46,551 nt of DNA from Mycolicibacterium septicum DSM 44393 (GTDB lineage: Bacteria; Actinomycetota; Actinomycetes; Mycobacteriales; Mycobacteriaceae), in contig NZ_HG322951.1 of assembly GCF_000455325.1 (NCBI RefSeq), positions 3,115,183 to 3,161,733 of the forward strand, in the 5' to 3' direction. Below, one piece after another: positions 1 to 7,541 of this stretch (position 1 is the stretch's first letter; the number at the start of each line of letters is the position of its first letter). Both the position numbers and the translations under genes were made by a program. Under the pieces are notes generated by a model, which was not told where the DNA came from, did no database searches, and saw only the letters and a list, made by a program, of their open reading frames with translations.

Positions 1-313
1 AGGAGCGCAGCTGTCCCTTGGCGGGGTCACCGGCGACGACGGGTTGCAACATTTTGATATCGGGGGCGCCGTCGAGCAGTTCGCCGATCGAGCCGAACAG
101 GGTGCCGATCGCCGGGGCGGTGCTGTGGGCCTTGAGCGCATCGGCGTCGGCCCACTGCTCGACGAAGACGAAGGTGCCGTCGGCCTCATGCAGCGAATAC
201 AGCTGGCAGCCCGGCTCCTCGTGGACGGCTGCGACCGCGTTGGTGCAGGCCTCGCGCACGGCGTCGACGGATTCGGGCTTGGCCTTCATGGTGGCGACGA
301 CGACAACAGGCAT
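1..313 (-). CDS. Antibiotic biosynthesis monooxygenase (ABM) domain protein, Rv2749-like, partial
   Basis: Starts at ATG 311-313 on the minus strand and runs off the left edge, so the C-terminus is missing. The protein opens MPVVVVATMKAKPESVDAVR and continues with a PGCQLYSLHEADGTFVFVEQ stretch, which is the typical ABM ferredoxin-like core of small cofactor-free quinol or heme-type monooxygenases (about 95-105 residues). A GAGGAG ribosome binding site lies about 10 nt upstream of the ATG. Its place divergent from ftsK matches Rv2749 beside Rv2748c in M. tuberculosis. The substrate is unknown. Confidence 0.8.
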   Translation of the reverse strand, partial: MPVVVVATMKAKPESVDAVREACTNAVAAVHEEPGCQLYSLHEADGTFVFVEQWADADALKAHSTAPAIGTLFGSIGELLDGAPDIKMLQPVVAGDPAKGQLRS

Positions 314-459
314 AGGTGCAGAACTCCTCGATGAGTGCCGAAACTGGACGAGCGTCCACCCTAGGCGATAAGCCGGTGGATTTGGTTCGTATGGCTAAGT
401 GTCATTTGATACCGTCTTGTGACCCGTGTGGCAGATGGTGAATATGGGGCATATGCGAC

Positions 460-465
460 TAGGCT
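460..465 (+). promoter_or_regulatory. -10 element of ftsK promoter, leaderless start
   Basis: TAGGCT fits the mycobacterial -10 consensus TANNNT and ends 7 nt before the ATG at 473, so transcription would begin at or next to the start codon. There is no ribosome binding site before that ATG. The rest of the 314-472 gap shows no other clear element. Confidence 0.5.
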
Positions 466-472
466 TGCGGGC

Positions 473-3049
473 ATGGCTAACAAGACCGCCGGCCGATCCG
501 GAGCGCGTTCGAGCAGGTCGAATGCCAGCTCGCGGGGCGGTTCGCGGCGCCAGGCGCCGGCCCGTAAGGGACGCCCGGCTGCGCCGCGGCGTAAGCCCGC
601 ACGCCGGCCCCAGGCCTCGCCTGTCTCTGCCGCCGGCCAGAAGCTCGGCCAGGGAGCCCGCGCCGGCTGGCTGATGCTCGCCAAGGGAGCTGGATCGACC
701 GCCCGCTCGGTGGGCCGGGCCCGCGACATCGAACCCGGCCATCGCCGCGACGGTCTGGCGCTCGCGCTGCTCGGCGTCGCCGTCGTCGTGGCCGCCAGCT
801 CCTGGTTCCATGCGGCCGGCCCGGTGGGGCAGTGGATCGACACCGCGGTCCGCACCCTCATCGGAGGCCCGGTCGTCCTGGTGCCCGTCGTCCTGGGTGC
901 CGTCGCCGTCGTGTTGATGCGCACCGAACCCGATCCGGAAGCCCGCCCCCGGCTGATCCTGGGATCGGCCATGATCGCGTTGCCGATGCTCGGCCTGTGG
1001 CACCTGTGGTCGGGATCGCCGCAGGATCCGATCGCACGACAGCATGCCGCCGGATTCGTCGGCTTCGCCATCGGCGGGCCCCTGTCGGACGGCCTGACCG
1101 AGTGGATCGCCGCACCGCTGCTGTTCATGGGCGTGCTGTTCGGTCTGTTGCTGGTCACCGGCACGACCATCCGCGAGGTGCCCTCGACGCTGCAGCACAT
1201 GTTCAGCACGCGGGCGTTCCACGACGATGACTACGACGACGAGTACGACTACGACGGCGAGTACGACGGGTCCGATCTCGACGATGACTACGACGATCTG
1301 TCCGACGGCTACTACGACGACGACACGTCGCGCGGTGACAAGCAGGCCCAGACCTGGCCGACAGCCGCGATCGAGGCACCCAAGGCGCCGACCGGCACGC
1401 CGATGGACAACTACCCGCTGTCCGCCGACGACGCTGACGCACCGACCGTCCCCGAACCCGCGGTCAAGCCTCGCCGCAAGAAGGTCGAGAGCAAGCCCAA
1501 GACCGACGACACCCTGGTGATGGACCGGGTGGTCGAGGGCCCCTACACGCTGCCCCCGCTGGATCTGCTGATCGCAGGCGATCCGCCCAAGCTGCGTACC
1601 GCCGCCAACGACCAGATGACCGACGCCATCACCTCGGTGCTGGAGCAGTTCAAGGTCGACGCGGCCGTCACCGGCTGCACCCGCGGCCCGACCGTCACCC
1701 GCTACGAGGTCGAGCTCGGCCCGGGTGTGAAGGTCGAGAAGATCACCGCGCTGCACCGCAACATCGCCTATGCGGTGGCCACCGAGAGCGTCCGCATGCT
1801 CGCCCCGATCCCCGGCAAGTCCGCCGTCGGCATCGAGGTGCCCAACACCGACCGTGAGATGGTGCGGCTGTCCGACGTGCTCACCGCCCCCTCGACGCGC
1901 CGCGACCACCACCCGCTGGTGATCGGCCTTGGCAAGGACATCGAGGGCGACTTCGTCTCGGCCAACCTGGCCAAGATGCCGCACCTGCTGGTGGCCGGCT
2001 CGACCGGTTCCGGTAAGTCCAGCTTCGTCAACTCGATGCTGGTGTCGTTGCTCGCGCGGGCCACCCCGGAAGAGGTCAGGATGATCCTGATCGACCCGAA
2101 GATGGTGGAACTCACGCCCTACGAAGGCATTCCGCACCTCATCACGCCGATCATCACGGAGCCCAAGAAGGCCGCCGCCGCGCTGGCCTGGTTGGTCGAG
2201 GAGATGGAGCAGCGCTACCAGGACATGAAGGCGTCCCGGGTCCGTCACATCGACGTGTTCAACGAGAAGGTGCGTTCGGGCGAGATCAGCACGCCGCTGG
2301 GCAGCGAGCGGGTCTACAAGCCGTACCCCTACATCCTGGCCATCGTCGACGAGCTCGCCGACCTGATGATGACCGCGCCTCGGGATGTGGAGGACGCCAT
2401 CGTCCGCATCACACAGAAGGCCCGTGCCGCCGGCATCCACCTGGTGCTCGCCACGCAGCGGCCGTCGGTGGACGTCGTCACCGGTCTGATCAAGACCAAC
2501 GTGCCGTCCCGGCTCGCCTTCGCGACCTCGTCGCTCACCGACAGCCGCGTCATCCTGGACCAGCCCGGTGCCGAGAAGCTGATCGGCATGGGCGACGGCC
2601 TGTTCCTGCCGATGGGCGCCAACAAGCCGCTGCGTATGCAGGGCGCGTTCATCACCGACGAGGAGATCCACGCCGTCGTCGAGGCCACCAAGACCCAGGC
2701 CGAGCCGGAATTCGTCGAGGGCGTCACCGCGGTCAAGGCCGGTGAGCGCAAGGACGTCGACCCCGACATCGGCGACGACATGGACGTCTTTCTGCAGGCC
2801 GTCGAACTCGTGGTGTCCTCGCAGTTCGGCTCGACCTCGATGCTGCAGCGCAAGCTGCGCGTCGGTTTCGCCAAGGCCGGCCGGCTCATGGACCTCATGG
2901 AGACCCGCGGCATCGTCGGGCCGTCGGAAGGCTCCAAGGCGCGTGAGGTGCTCGTCAAGCCCGACGAGCTGGCCGGCACGCTGATGCTGATCCGTGGTGG
3001 GTCCGACGCCAACGGCGCCGACGCCGACGACGATCCCGACGAGTTCTAG
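473..3049 (+). CDS. ftsK: DNA translocase FtsK
   Basis: Cell-division DNA pump of 858 residues (M. tuberculosis FtsK has 883). A basic N-terminal tail is followed by about four hydrophobic segments (roughly residues 95-240), then a very acidic Asp/Tyr-rich linker at about 251-285. The motor domain has Walker A GSTGSGKS at 509-516 and Walker B ending in DE at 626-627, and a C-terminal winged-helix gamma domain from about 770 would read KOPS sites. I chose ATG 473 over the in-frame ATG 419 because a TAGGCT -10 box lies 7 nt upstream and the MANKT N-terminus resembles that of other mycobacterial FtsK proteins. It acts at the septum to move terminus DNA and support dif recombination. It converges with the acetyltransferase gene across a strong hairpin. 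Confidence 0.97.
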   Translation: MANKTAGRSGARSSRSNASSRGGSRRQAPARKGRPAAPRRKPARRPQASPVSAAGQKLGQGARAGWLMLAKGAGSTARSVGRARDIEPGHRRDGLALALLGVAVVVAASSWFHAAGPVGQWIDTAVRTLIGGPVVLVPVVLGAVAVVLMRTEPDPEARPRLILGSAMIALPMLGLWHLWSGSPQDPIARQHAAGFVGFAIGGPLSDGLTEWIAAPLLFMGVLFGLLLVTGTTIREVPSTLQHMFSTRAFHDDDYDDEYDYDGEYDGSDLDDDYDDLSDGYYDDDTSRGDKQAQTWPTAAIEAPKAPTGTPMDNYPLSADDADAPTVPEPAVKPRRKKVESKPKTDDTLVMDRVVEGPYTLPPLDLLIAGDPPKLRTAANDQMTDAITSVLEQFKVDAAVTGCTRGPTVTRYEVELGPGVKVEKITALHRNIAYAVATESVRMLAPIPGKSAVGIEVPNTDREMVRLSDVLTAPSTRRDHHPLVIGLGKDIEGDFVSANLAKMPHLLVAGSTGSGKSSFVNSMLVSLLARATPEEVRMILIDPKMVELTPYEGIPHLITPIITEPKKAAAALAWLVEEMEQRYQDMKASRVRHIDVFNEKVRSGEISTPLGSERVYKPYPYILAIVDELADLMMTAPRDVEDAIVRITQKARAAGIHLVLATQRPSVDVVTGLIKTNVPSRLAFATSSLTDSRVILDQPGAEKLIGMGDGLFLPMGANKPLRMQGAFITDEEIHAVVEATKTQAEPEFVEGVTAVKAGERKDVDPDIGDDMDVFLQAVELVVSSQFGSTSMLQRKLRVGFAKAGRLMDLMETRGIVGPSEGSKAREVLVKPDELAGTLMLIRGGSDANGADADDDPDEF

Positions 3050-3055
3050 GCCCGC

Positions 3056-3104
3056 GATTTGTGGAGCCTCACCCGCGACCTGCACGGGTGAGGCTCCACA
3101 AATC
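3056..3104. terminator. Bidirectional terminator hairpin between ftsK and argA-like gene
   Basis: Perfect 20-bp inverted repeat, arms 3056-3075 and 3085-3104, around a 9-nt loop. It starts 6 nt after the ftsK stop and ends 2 nt before the stop of the convergent gene. There is no T tract, as in many mycobacterial terminators. The symmetry and position between convergent genes support use from both sides. Confidence 0.8.
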
Positions 3105-3106
3105 AC

Positions 3107-3628
3107 TCAGAGCGTCAACAACATCCGGGTGTTGCCCAAGGTGTTGGGCTTGACGTAGGACAGGTCGAGGAACTCCGCCACACCGGTGTCGTACGAGCGG
3201 CACATCTCCTCGTAGACCTCGGCGGTCACCGGGGTGCCCTCGATCTCCTCGAAACCGTGCTTGCCGAAGAAGTCGACCTCGAAGGTCAGCACGAAGATCC
3301 GCCGTAGGTGCAGATCCCTGGCGACATCGAGCAACTGCTCGACCAACACATGGCCGACGCCGGTCCCGCGGACCTTCGGATGCACCGCCACCGTGCGCAC
3401 CTCACCGAGATCGGCCCACAGCACGTGGAGCGCGCCGCAACCGACCAGTTCGCCGTCGAGTTCGACCACCCAGAATTCCTGGACCGCCTCGTACAGCGTC
3501 ACCAGGTTTTTCTCCAGCAGGATCTTGCCCGCATAGACGTCGACCAGGCTCTTGATCGCCGGGACATCGGACGTGCGGGCGCGCCGCACCACAGGGTGTT
3601 TGCGCGACTCGACACTGCCTGGGTTCAC
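3107..3628 (-). CDS. argA: Amino-acid N-acetyltransferase (ArgA-type GNAT), Rv2747-like
   Basis: A 173-residue single-domain GNAT protein that acetylates L-glutamate as the first step of arginine synthesis in mycobacteria. The acetyl-CoA-binding motif A is visible as VRTVAVHPKVRGTGVGHVLV, and the C-terminus (EEMCRSYDTGVAEFLDLSYV) is near-identical to what I know of Rv2747. There is no kinase-like domain, unlike E. coli ArgA. The reading frame stays open far upstream, but the GTG at 3626-3628 fits family length (174 aa in M. tuberculosis) and sits 7 nt after a TACTCT -10 box. It is divergent from pgsA3, with promoters that share a 19-bp palindrome. Confidence 0.88.
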   Translation of the reverse strand: MNPGSVESRKHPVVRRARTSDVPAIKSLVDVYAGKILLEKNLVTLYEAVQEFWVVELDGELVGCGALHVLWADLGEVRTVAVHPKVRGTGVGHVLVEQLLDVARDLHLRRIFVLTFEVDFFGKHGFEEIEGTPVTAEVYEEMCRSYDTGVAEFLDLSYVKPNTLGNTRMLLTL

Positions 3629-3635
3629 AGGCGCA

Positions 3636-3641
3636 AGAGTA
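3636..3641 (-). promoter_or_regulatory. -10 element of argA-like gene, leaderless
   Basis: TACTCT on the minus strand lies 7 nt before the GTG start at 3628. It fits TANNNT and implies a leaderless transcript. It occupies the spot where the -35 of the opposing pgsA3 promoter would fall. Confidence 0.5.
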
Positions 3642-3659
3642 TCGGTTACGGCAACCGAT
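3641..3659. promoter_or_regulatory. Palindromic candidate operator between argA-like gene and pgsA3
   Basis: ATCGGTTACGGCAACCGAT: 7-bp arms ATCGGTT/AACCGAT with a 5-nt centre. It fills exactly the space between the two divergent -10 boxes (3636-3641 minus, 3659-3664 plus). It could be a repressor site for both genes or only the result of two promoters facing each other. The binding protein is unknown. Confidence 0.45.
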
Positions 3660-3664
3660 ATTCT
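3659..3664 (+). promoter_or_regulatory. -10 element of pgsA3, leaderless
   Basis: TATTCT ends 6 nt before the GTG at 3671, fitting a leaderless start and supporting that codon over the long upstream open frame. Confidence 0.5.
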
Positions 3665-3670
3665 GTTGCG

Positions 3671-4276
3671 GTGCCGGGCCAACCTTCTACCGATCCGGTG
3701 GTCCCGCGTGCGCGCGTGGCCAACCTCGCCAACGTGCTCACAGGTGTGCGGATGGTGCTTGTTCCGGTCTTCCTTGTCTTCCTGTTCGCCGGCGACGGCC
3801 ATGAAACCGGCTGGCGGATCGCCGCTTTCACGGTGTTCGCGGTCGCGGTGATCACCGACCACTTCGACGGGGCCTTGGCCCGCAGCTACGGGATGATCAC
3901 CGAGTTCGGCACTCTGGCCGATCCGATCGCCGACAAGGCGCTGATCGGAGCCGCTCTGATCGGTCTGTCGATGCTCGGCGATCTGCCGTGGTGGATCACG
4001 GTGGTGGTGCTGGTGCGTGAGATCGGGATCACGGTGTTGCGATTCGCGGTGCTGCGCCACGGTGTGATCCCGGCCAGTCGCGGCGGCAAGCTCAAGACGC
4101 TGGTGCAGGCCGTGGCCATCGGGCTGTTCGTGCTGCCGCTGCATGCGTGGCCGCCCATCTGGCTCAATGTCGCCTGGGTGATCATGTGGGCCGCCGTGGT
4201 CCTGACCGTGCTCACCGGTGCCGACTACGTCATATCCGCGATCAGGGATTCGCGTGGACGATCCGCTGCTCACTGA
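3671..4276 (+). CDS. pgsA3: CDP-alcohol phosphatidyltransferase (PgsA3-type phosphatidylglycerophosphate synthase)
   Basis: A 201-residue integral membrane enzyme that transfers a phosphatidyl group from CDP-diacylglycerol to an alcohol, most likely glycerol-3-phosphate. The family signature D-x2-DG-x2-AR-x8-G-x3-D-x3-D is complete (DHFDGALAR ... GTLADPIAD). Several hydrophobic helices surround it. GTG 3671 is chosen from the leaderless -10 and from family length; the frame continues upstream antisense to argA and is not coding there. The 3' end overlaps the next gene by 23 nt, suggesting coupled translation. It corresponds to Rv2746c. Confidence 0.9.
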   Translation: MPGQPSTDPVVPRARVANLANVLTGVRMVLVPVFLVFLFAGDGHETGWRIAAFTVFAVAVITDHFDGALARSYGMITEFGTLADPIADKALIGAALIGLSMLGDLPWWITVVVLVREIGITVLRFAVLRHGVIPASRGGKLKTLVQAVAIGLFVLPLHAWPPIWLNVAWVIMWAAVVLTVLTGADYVISAIRDSRGRSAAH

Positions 4277-4742
4277 CGACGCCAGGGCCCTGGTCGCCGA
4301 CCTGACGGTGCGCTCACAGAGCGTGGCCACCGCCGAGTCGCTCACCGGCGGCCTGCTCGCGGCGACGCTGGCCGGGGTGTCGGGGGCCAGCGCCGTCCTA
4401 CAGGGCGGCCTGGTCACCTACAACGAGGACACCAAGATCTGGCTGGCCGGTGTGGCTCCGCAGGTGCTCGACGCGGTCGGCCCGGTCGCGGCTCCCACCG
4501 CGCGGGCGCTCGCGGTCGGCGCCCGGCAGCGTTGCGCAGCTACCTGGGGTGTCGGCCTGACCGGCGTGGCCGGGCCGGAACCGCACGGTGGGCACCCGGT
4601 GGGCACCGTGTTCATCGGTCTGGCCGGGCCGGTCGACACCGACGTCATCGAGTTGTCGCTGTCCGGCTCACGCTGGGACATCCGCCGCGCCGCCGTCGAC
4701 GAGGCGATCGCCCGATTGCGCTTCCTGGTCGAGAACCAGTAA
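4254..4742 (+). CDS. CinA C-terminal-domain nicotinamide-nucleotide amidohydrolase (PncC type)
   Basis: A 162-residue stand-alone CinA C-terminal domain. The family blocks are visible: [23 protein letters not shown] near the N-terminus, [15 protein letters not shown], then [22 protein letters not shown]. The family deamidates nicotinamide mononucleotide in pyridine-nucleotide recycling. GTG 4254 gives a normal domain length; an ATG at 4218 would add 12 residues and lengthen the overlap with pgsA3. It lies between pgsA3 and clgR, where M. tuberculosis has no such gene. Confidence 0.85.
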   Translation: MDDPLLTDDARALVADLTVRSQSVATAESLTGGLLAATLAGVSGASAVLQGGLVTYNEDTKIWLAGVAPQVLDAVGPVAAPTARALAVGARQRCAATWGVGLTGVAGPEPHGGHPVGTVFIGLAGPVDTDVIELSLSGSRWDIRRAAVDEAIARLRFLVENQ

Positions 4743-4770
4743 CCGAAATCTGCTCGACGGTTTCCGTCGG

Positions 4771-4796
4771 GAACCTTGCGGTCACCCGCGGCGTTG
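4771..4796 (+). promoter_or_regulatory. SigE-type promoter of clgR
   Basis: GGAACC (4771-4776), a 16-nt spacer and CGTT (4793-4796) match the ECF sigma factor SigE consensus. The predicted start of transcription is about 35-40 nt before the clgR ATG. SigE is known to drive the clgR-psp operon in M. tuberculosis, so the stress circuit appears conserved. Confidence 0.75.
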
Positions 4797-4840
4797 GTCT
4801 TTTTAGCGAACCTGTGACAGGCGAGGCGAAGGAGAGCGCG

Positions 4841-5182
4841 ATGACGACATTGCTGCGTGAGGTGATCGGCGACGTGCTGCGTAACGCCCGCACCGAGCAG
4901 GGGCGCACGTTGCGCGAAGTGTCCGACGCGGCGCGGGTGAGCCTCGGATACCTCTCCGAGGTGGAGCGGGGCCGCAAGGAGGCTTCCAGCGAACTGCTCA
5001 GCGCCATCTGCGACGCCCTGGACGTCCCGCTGTCGCGGGTACTCACCGATGCCGGGGAGAACATGGCCGAGCGTGAACACGCCAGCGCTGCGGCCGCGGT
5101 GCCGGCGCACGCCAATGTCGCCCGCATCGACGCGGCGACCAAGGTGGTCATTCCACAGGTCGTGTCGATGGCCGTTGCCTGA
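4841..5182 (+). CDS. clgR: Transcriptional regulator ClgR
   Basis: A 113-residue XRE/HTH activator (112 in M. tuberculosis Rv2745c). The helix-turn-helix spans about residues 10-65 ([20 protein letters not shown], then [13 protein letters not shown]). The C-terminus SMAVA is small and hydrophobic, in keeping with ClgR being a Clp protease substrate. A strong GAAGGAGA ribosome binding site precedes ATG 4841. ClgR activates clp protease genes and the psp operon during envelope stress. A SigE-type promoter lies directly upstream and pspA-pspM follow on the same strand. Confidence 0.95.
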   Translation: MTTLLREVIGDVLRNARTEQGRTLREVSDAARVSLGYLSEVERGRKEASSELLSAICDALDVPLSRVLTDAGENMAEREHASAAAAVPAHANVARIDAATKVVIPQVVSMAVA

Positions 5183-5215
5183 CACGAGCACGGTTCCGAC
5201 GCCTGCCTGATTGCG

Positions 5216-5276
5216 CTGTTCGTGCCTGCGGCGCGAATTTTCGCAAAACACCCATACGAACAGCCTGCGGGGCTGT
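5216..5276. promoter_or_regulatory. Nested inverted repeats in the clgR-pspA gap
   Basis: Three inverted repeats sit in the 221-bp gap 5183-5403: CTGTTCGT 5216-5223 with ACGAACAG 5256-5263; inside it GCGAA/TTCGC at 5233-5244; and ACAGCC/GGCTGT at 5260-5276. They could form an attenuating hairpin after clgR or hold operator sites for pspA. I could not match a ClgR consensus with confidence. The rest of the gap (5277-5403) shows no clear promoter. Confidence 0.4.
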
Positions 5277-5403
5277 GGCTGCATGTCCGGAACCGATAAG
5301 TTGGCATCAGAGGAATTGCGGCAACCTGAATAAGCAGTAGGACCCCGAGCACTGGCTTGATCTCTGAGCCTGACAAGCCCGACAGATAAGGCGGAACGAA
5401 CTC

Positions 5404-6219
5404 ATGGCCAATCCGTTCGTCAAGGCGTGGAAGTACCTGATGGCGCTGTTCAGCTCCAAGGTCGACGAATACGCCGATCCGAAGGTGCAGATCCAGCAGG
5501 CCATCGAGGACGCGCAGCGTCAGCACCAGGCACTCACGCAGCAGGCCGCCCAGGTCATCGGCAACCAGCGCCAGCTGGAGATGCGGCTGAGCCGTCAGCT
5601 CGCGGACATCGAGAAGCTGCAGGTCAACGTCCGCCAGGCGCTGACGCTGGCCGATCAGGCCACCGCGGCAGGCGATGCGGCCAAGGCCACGGAGTACACC
5701 AACGCCGCCGAGGCGTTCGCGGCGCAACTGGTGACCTCCGAGCAGAGCGTCGAGGACCTCAAGGCTCTGCACGACCAGGCCCTGCAGGCCGCCGGGCAGG
5801 CCAAGAAGGCCGTCGAGCAGAACGCGATGATGCTGCAGCAGAAGATCGCCGAGCGCACCAAGCTGCTGTCGCAGCTGGAGCAGGCCAAGATGCAGGAGCA
5901 GGTGAGCTCCTCGCTCCGGTCGATGAGCGAGGTCGCCGCGCCGGGGAACACCCCGAGTCTCGACGAAGTGCGCCAGAAGATCGAACGCCGCTACGCCAAC
6001 GCCATGGGCGAGGCCGAGCTCGCGCAGAACTCTGTGCAGGGCCGCATGATGGAGGTGCAGCAGGCCAGCGTCCAGATGGCCGGCCACTCCCGGCTCGAGC
6101 AGATCCGCGCCTCGATGCGCGGCGACGCCCTGCCCAGCGGTGACGCCGCTCCGGCGACGCCGGCCTCCCCGGCGACCAACCAAACCGCTGCCACCCCCGA
6201 AAACCCGCTCGGCCAATAG
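5404..6219 (+). CDS. pspA: Phage shock protein PspA / 35-kDa antigen
   Basis: A 271-residue PspA/IM30 family protein, an ESCRT-III-like membrane-stabilising coiled coil. The short amphipathic N-terminus ([20 protein letters not shown]) is followed by long heptad-rich helices from about residue 25 to 225, rich in Gln, Ala and charged residues. The tail after about 240 is a low-complexity Pro/Ala/Thr stretch. It matches the 35-kDa antigen Rv2744c. It lies downstream of its activator ClgR and 20 nt upstream of pspM, so the three form the mycobacterial Psp module that protects the membrane. Confidence 0.95.
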   Translation: MANPFVKAWKYLMALFSSKVDEYADPKVQIQQAIEDAQRQHQALTQQAAQVIGNQRQLEMRLSRQLADIEKLQVNVRQALTLADQATAAGDAAKATEYTNAAEAFAAQLVTSEQSVEDLKALHDQALQAAGQAKKAVEQNAMMLQQKIAERTKLLSQLEQAKMQEQVSSSLRSMSEVAAPGNTPSLDEVRQKIERRYANAMGEAELAQNSVQGRMMEVQQASVQMAGHSRLEQIRASMRGDALPSGDAAPATPASPATNQTAATPENPLGQ

Positions 6220-6239
6220 TGATTCGAGTGTTGTAGATC

Positions 6240-7058
6240 ATGGCTACCAAGACCGGTCGACCGGACGCCTGGAGATCGTTGGCGCAGCGGGTTGTCGACA
6301 CCGCGGCCGATCTGTCCGGTGCGCTGACCGAAAAGCTCAGCGCCGCCGCCGATCCGCGCGCCAAGCTGTTGCGCAAGCGGCGGTGGGCGGCGCGCTTCGG
6401 GGTGTTCTTCACCCTGTCCAGCGTGTTCTGGGTTTTGGTCACGGCGCTGTTGGCGTCGTGGAGCACACCGGTCTGGGGCCTGATCATCAGCGGAGCCATC
6501 GCAGCCGGCGCGGCTTTCCCCGCGACGTTGTTCTGGCTGCGGTACCGGTGGCTGCGCGCGGAACCGCTTCCGGCGCAACGGCCGGTCTCAGGGCGCCGGT
6601 TGCCGCCCTGGGGTTCGGCGGCCCGCCAGCCCATGGCGGCTCTGGTGGCCTCCGAGCGCGGCATGTTCTCGTTGCTCGGTGTGTTGGAGCGCGGGCGGAT
6701 GCTTCCGGCCGACGAACTGCGCGAGCTGGCCGCGGTGGCCAACCACACGGCGCGGACCATGGCCGCCACCGCCACCGAGGTGGTCTCGATGGAGCGGGCG
6801 ATCAGCAACGCCCCGCAGTCGCGCCAGCATCTGGTGCCGACCATCAACGCGTTCACCGCTCAGCTCGGTCAGGGCGTGCGGCAGTACAACGAGATGGTCA
6901 CCGCCGCAGCACAACTGGTATCGACGGTGAACAGCGGCCAGGGTGCGGCATCGCCGTTGTCCCAGCAGCGTTACCGCAGCGAGCTGACCGGTGCCACCGA
7001 CCGCCTGGTGGGCTGGGCGCAGGCGTTCGACGAACTCGGCCAGCTGCGCCGCGCCTGA
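6240..7058 (+). CDS. pspM: Integral membrane Psp partner PspM (Rv2743c-like)
   Basis: A 272-residue protein with two adjacent transmembrane helices at about 52-74 and 78-100, separated by a short turn, then a soluble C-terminal region of about 170 residues. Position straight after pspA and this topology match Rv2743c, the membrane anchor that binds PspA. In M. tuberculosis a further gene, pspN (Rv2742c), follows; here the operon ends and the next gene is on the other strand, 7 nt away. Confidence 0.88.
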   Translation: MATKTGRPDAWRSLAQRVVDTAADLSGALTEKLSAAADPRAKLLRKRRWAARFGVFFTLSSVFWVLVTALLASWSTPVWGLIISGAIAAGAAFPATLFWLRYRWLRAEPLPAQRPVSGRRLPPWGSAARQPMAALVASERGMFSLLGVLERGRMLPADELRELAAVANHTARTMAATATEVVSMERAISNAPQSRQHLVPTINAFTAQLGQGVRQYNEMVTAAAQLVSTVNSGQGAASPLSQQRYRSELTGATDRLVGWAQAFDELGQLRRA

Positions 7059-7065
7059 ATCGCGG

Positions 7066-7500
7066 CTACAGCGACGTGCGCAGCGACGGCACGACCACGC
7101 CGATCAGGCCGCGCACCGTCGCCTTGGTGAAGTCGAACAAGTCGAAATAGTCCCGCCACAGGGTGATTCGGCCTTCATAGACCTCGAACACCCCGCACAC
7201 CCAGAACTGCACGCGCAGTGGCCCGAACGTGAGGGCGTCGGTGCGCTCGGTGATCACCGAGGCGCCGTCGGCGGCGATCCGGTGAATCTTCACCTCGAAG
7301 CCCATGCTGGCCGGCATCGAGCGGAAGAGCTTGATCGCACGGTTGCGCCCGTAGATGGTCGGGAAACCGACGTTCTGATAGACGAGGTTCTGTGCCAGCG
7401 CGTTCTCGGCTGTGTCGTAGTCCTGCTCCTGCAACGCGTTGAGGAAGGTCTCGACCGTGCCGGTCTGGGTCACGGCAGCGGTCGTGGATTGGTCAGCCAT
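7066..7500 (-). CDS. ephG: Limonene-1,2-epoxide hydrolase family protein EphG
   Basis: A 144-residue NTF2-fold protein. The limonene epoxide hydrolase catalytic set is visible: Arg86 and Asp88 in TERTDAL, and Asp117 in LWRDYFD. Length and sequence agree with Rv2740 (149 aa), a mycobacterial epoxide hydrolase. ATG 7500 is preceded by a TAGGCT -10 box 6 nt away, so the gene is probably leaderless. It converges with pspM. Confidence 0.9.
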   Translation of the reverse strand: MADQSTTAAVTQTGTVETFLNALQEQDYDTAENALAQNLVYQNVGFPTIYGRNRAIKLFRSMPASMGFEVKIHRIAADGASVITERTDALTFGPLRVQFWVCGVFEVYEGRITLWRDYFDLFDFTKATVRGLIGVVVPSLRTSL

Positions 7501-7506
7501 GCCCGA

Positions 7507-7512
7507 AGCCTA
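7507..7512 (-). promoter_or_regulatory. -10 element of ephG, leaderless
   Basis: TAGGCT on the minus strand, 6 nt before the ATG at 7500; almost the same core as the ftsK promoter. Confidence 0.5.
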
Positions 7513-7541
7513 ATGGTGGAGCGCTGTGGCAGGGTAGGCCG

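Noticed and set aside
1222..1330. GAC/TAC-rich tandem repeat
   Set aside because: Explained as the acidic linker of FtsK.
395..3106. 903-codon open frame antisense to ftsK
   Set aside because: Shadow of ftsK in high-GC DNA; composition is His/Gly/Asp-rich with no recognisable family, and FtsK on the other strand has clear motifs throughout.
5289..5310. Possible SigE promoter directly before pspA (GGAACC)
   Set aside because: No CGTT lies 16-18 nt downstream, so only half the motif is present.
4645..6216. 523-codon minus-strand frame across clgR and pspA
   Set aside because: Covers two well-recognised genes on the plus strand and has no domain of its own.
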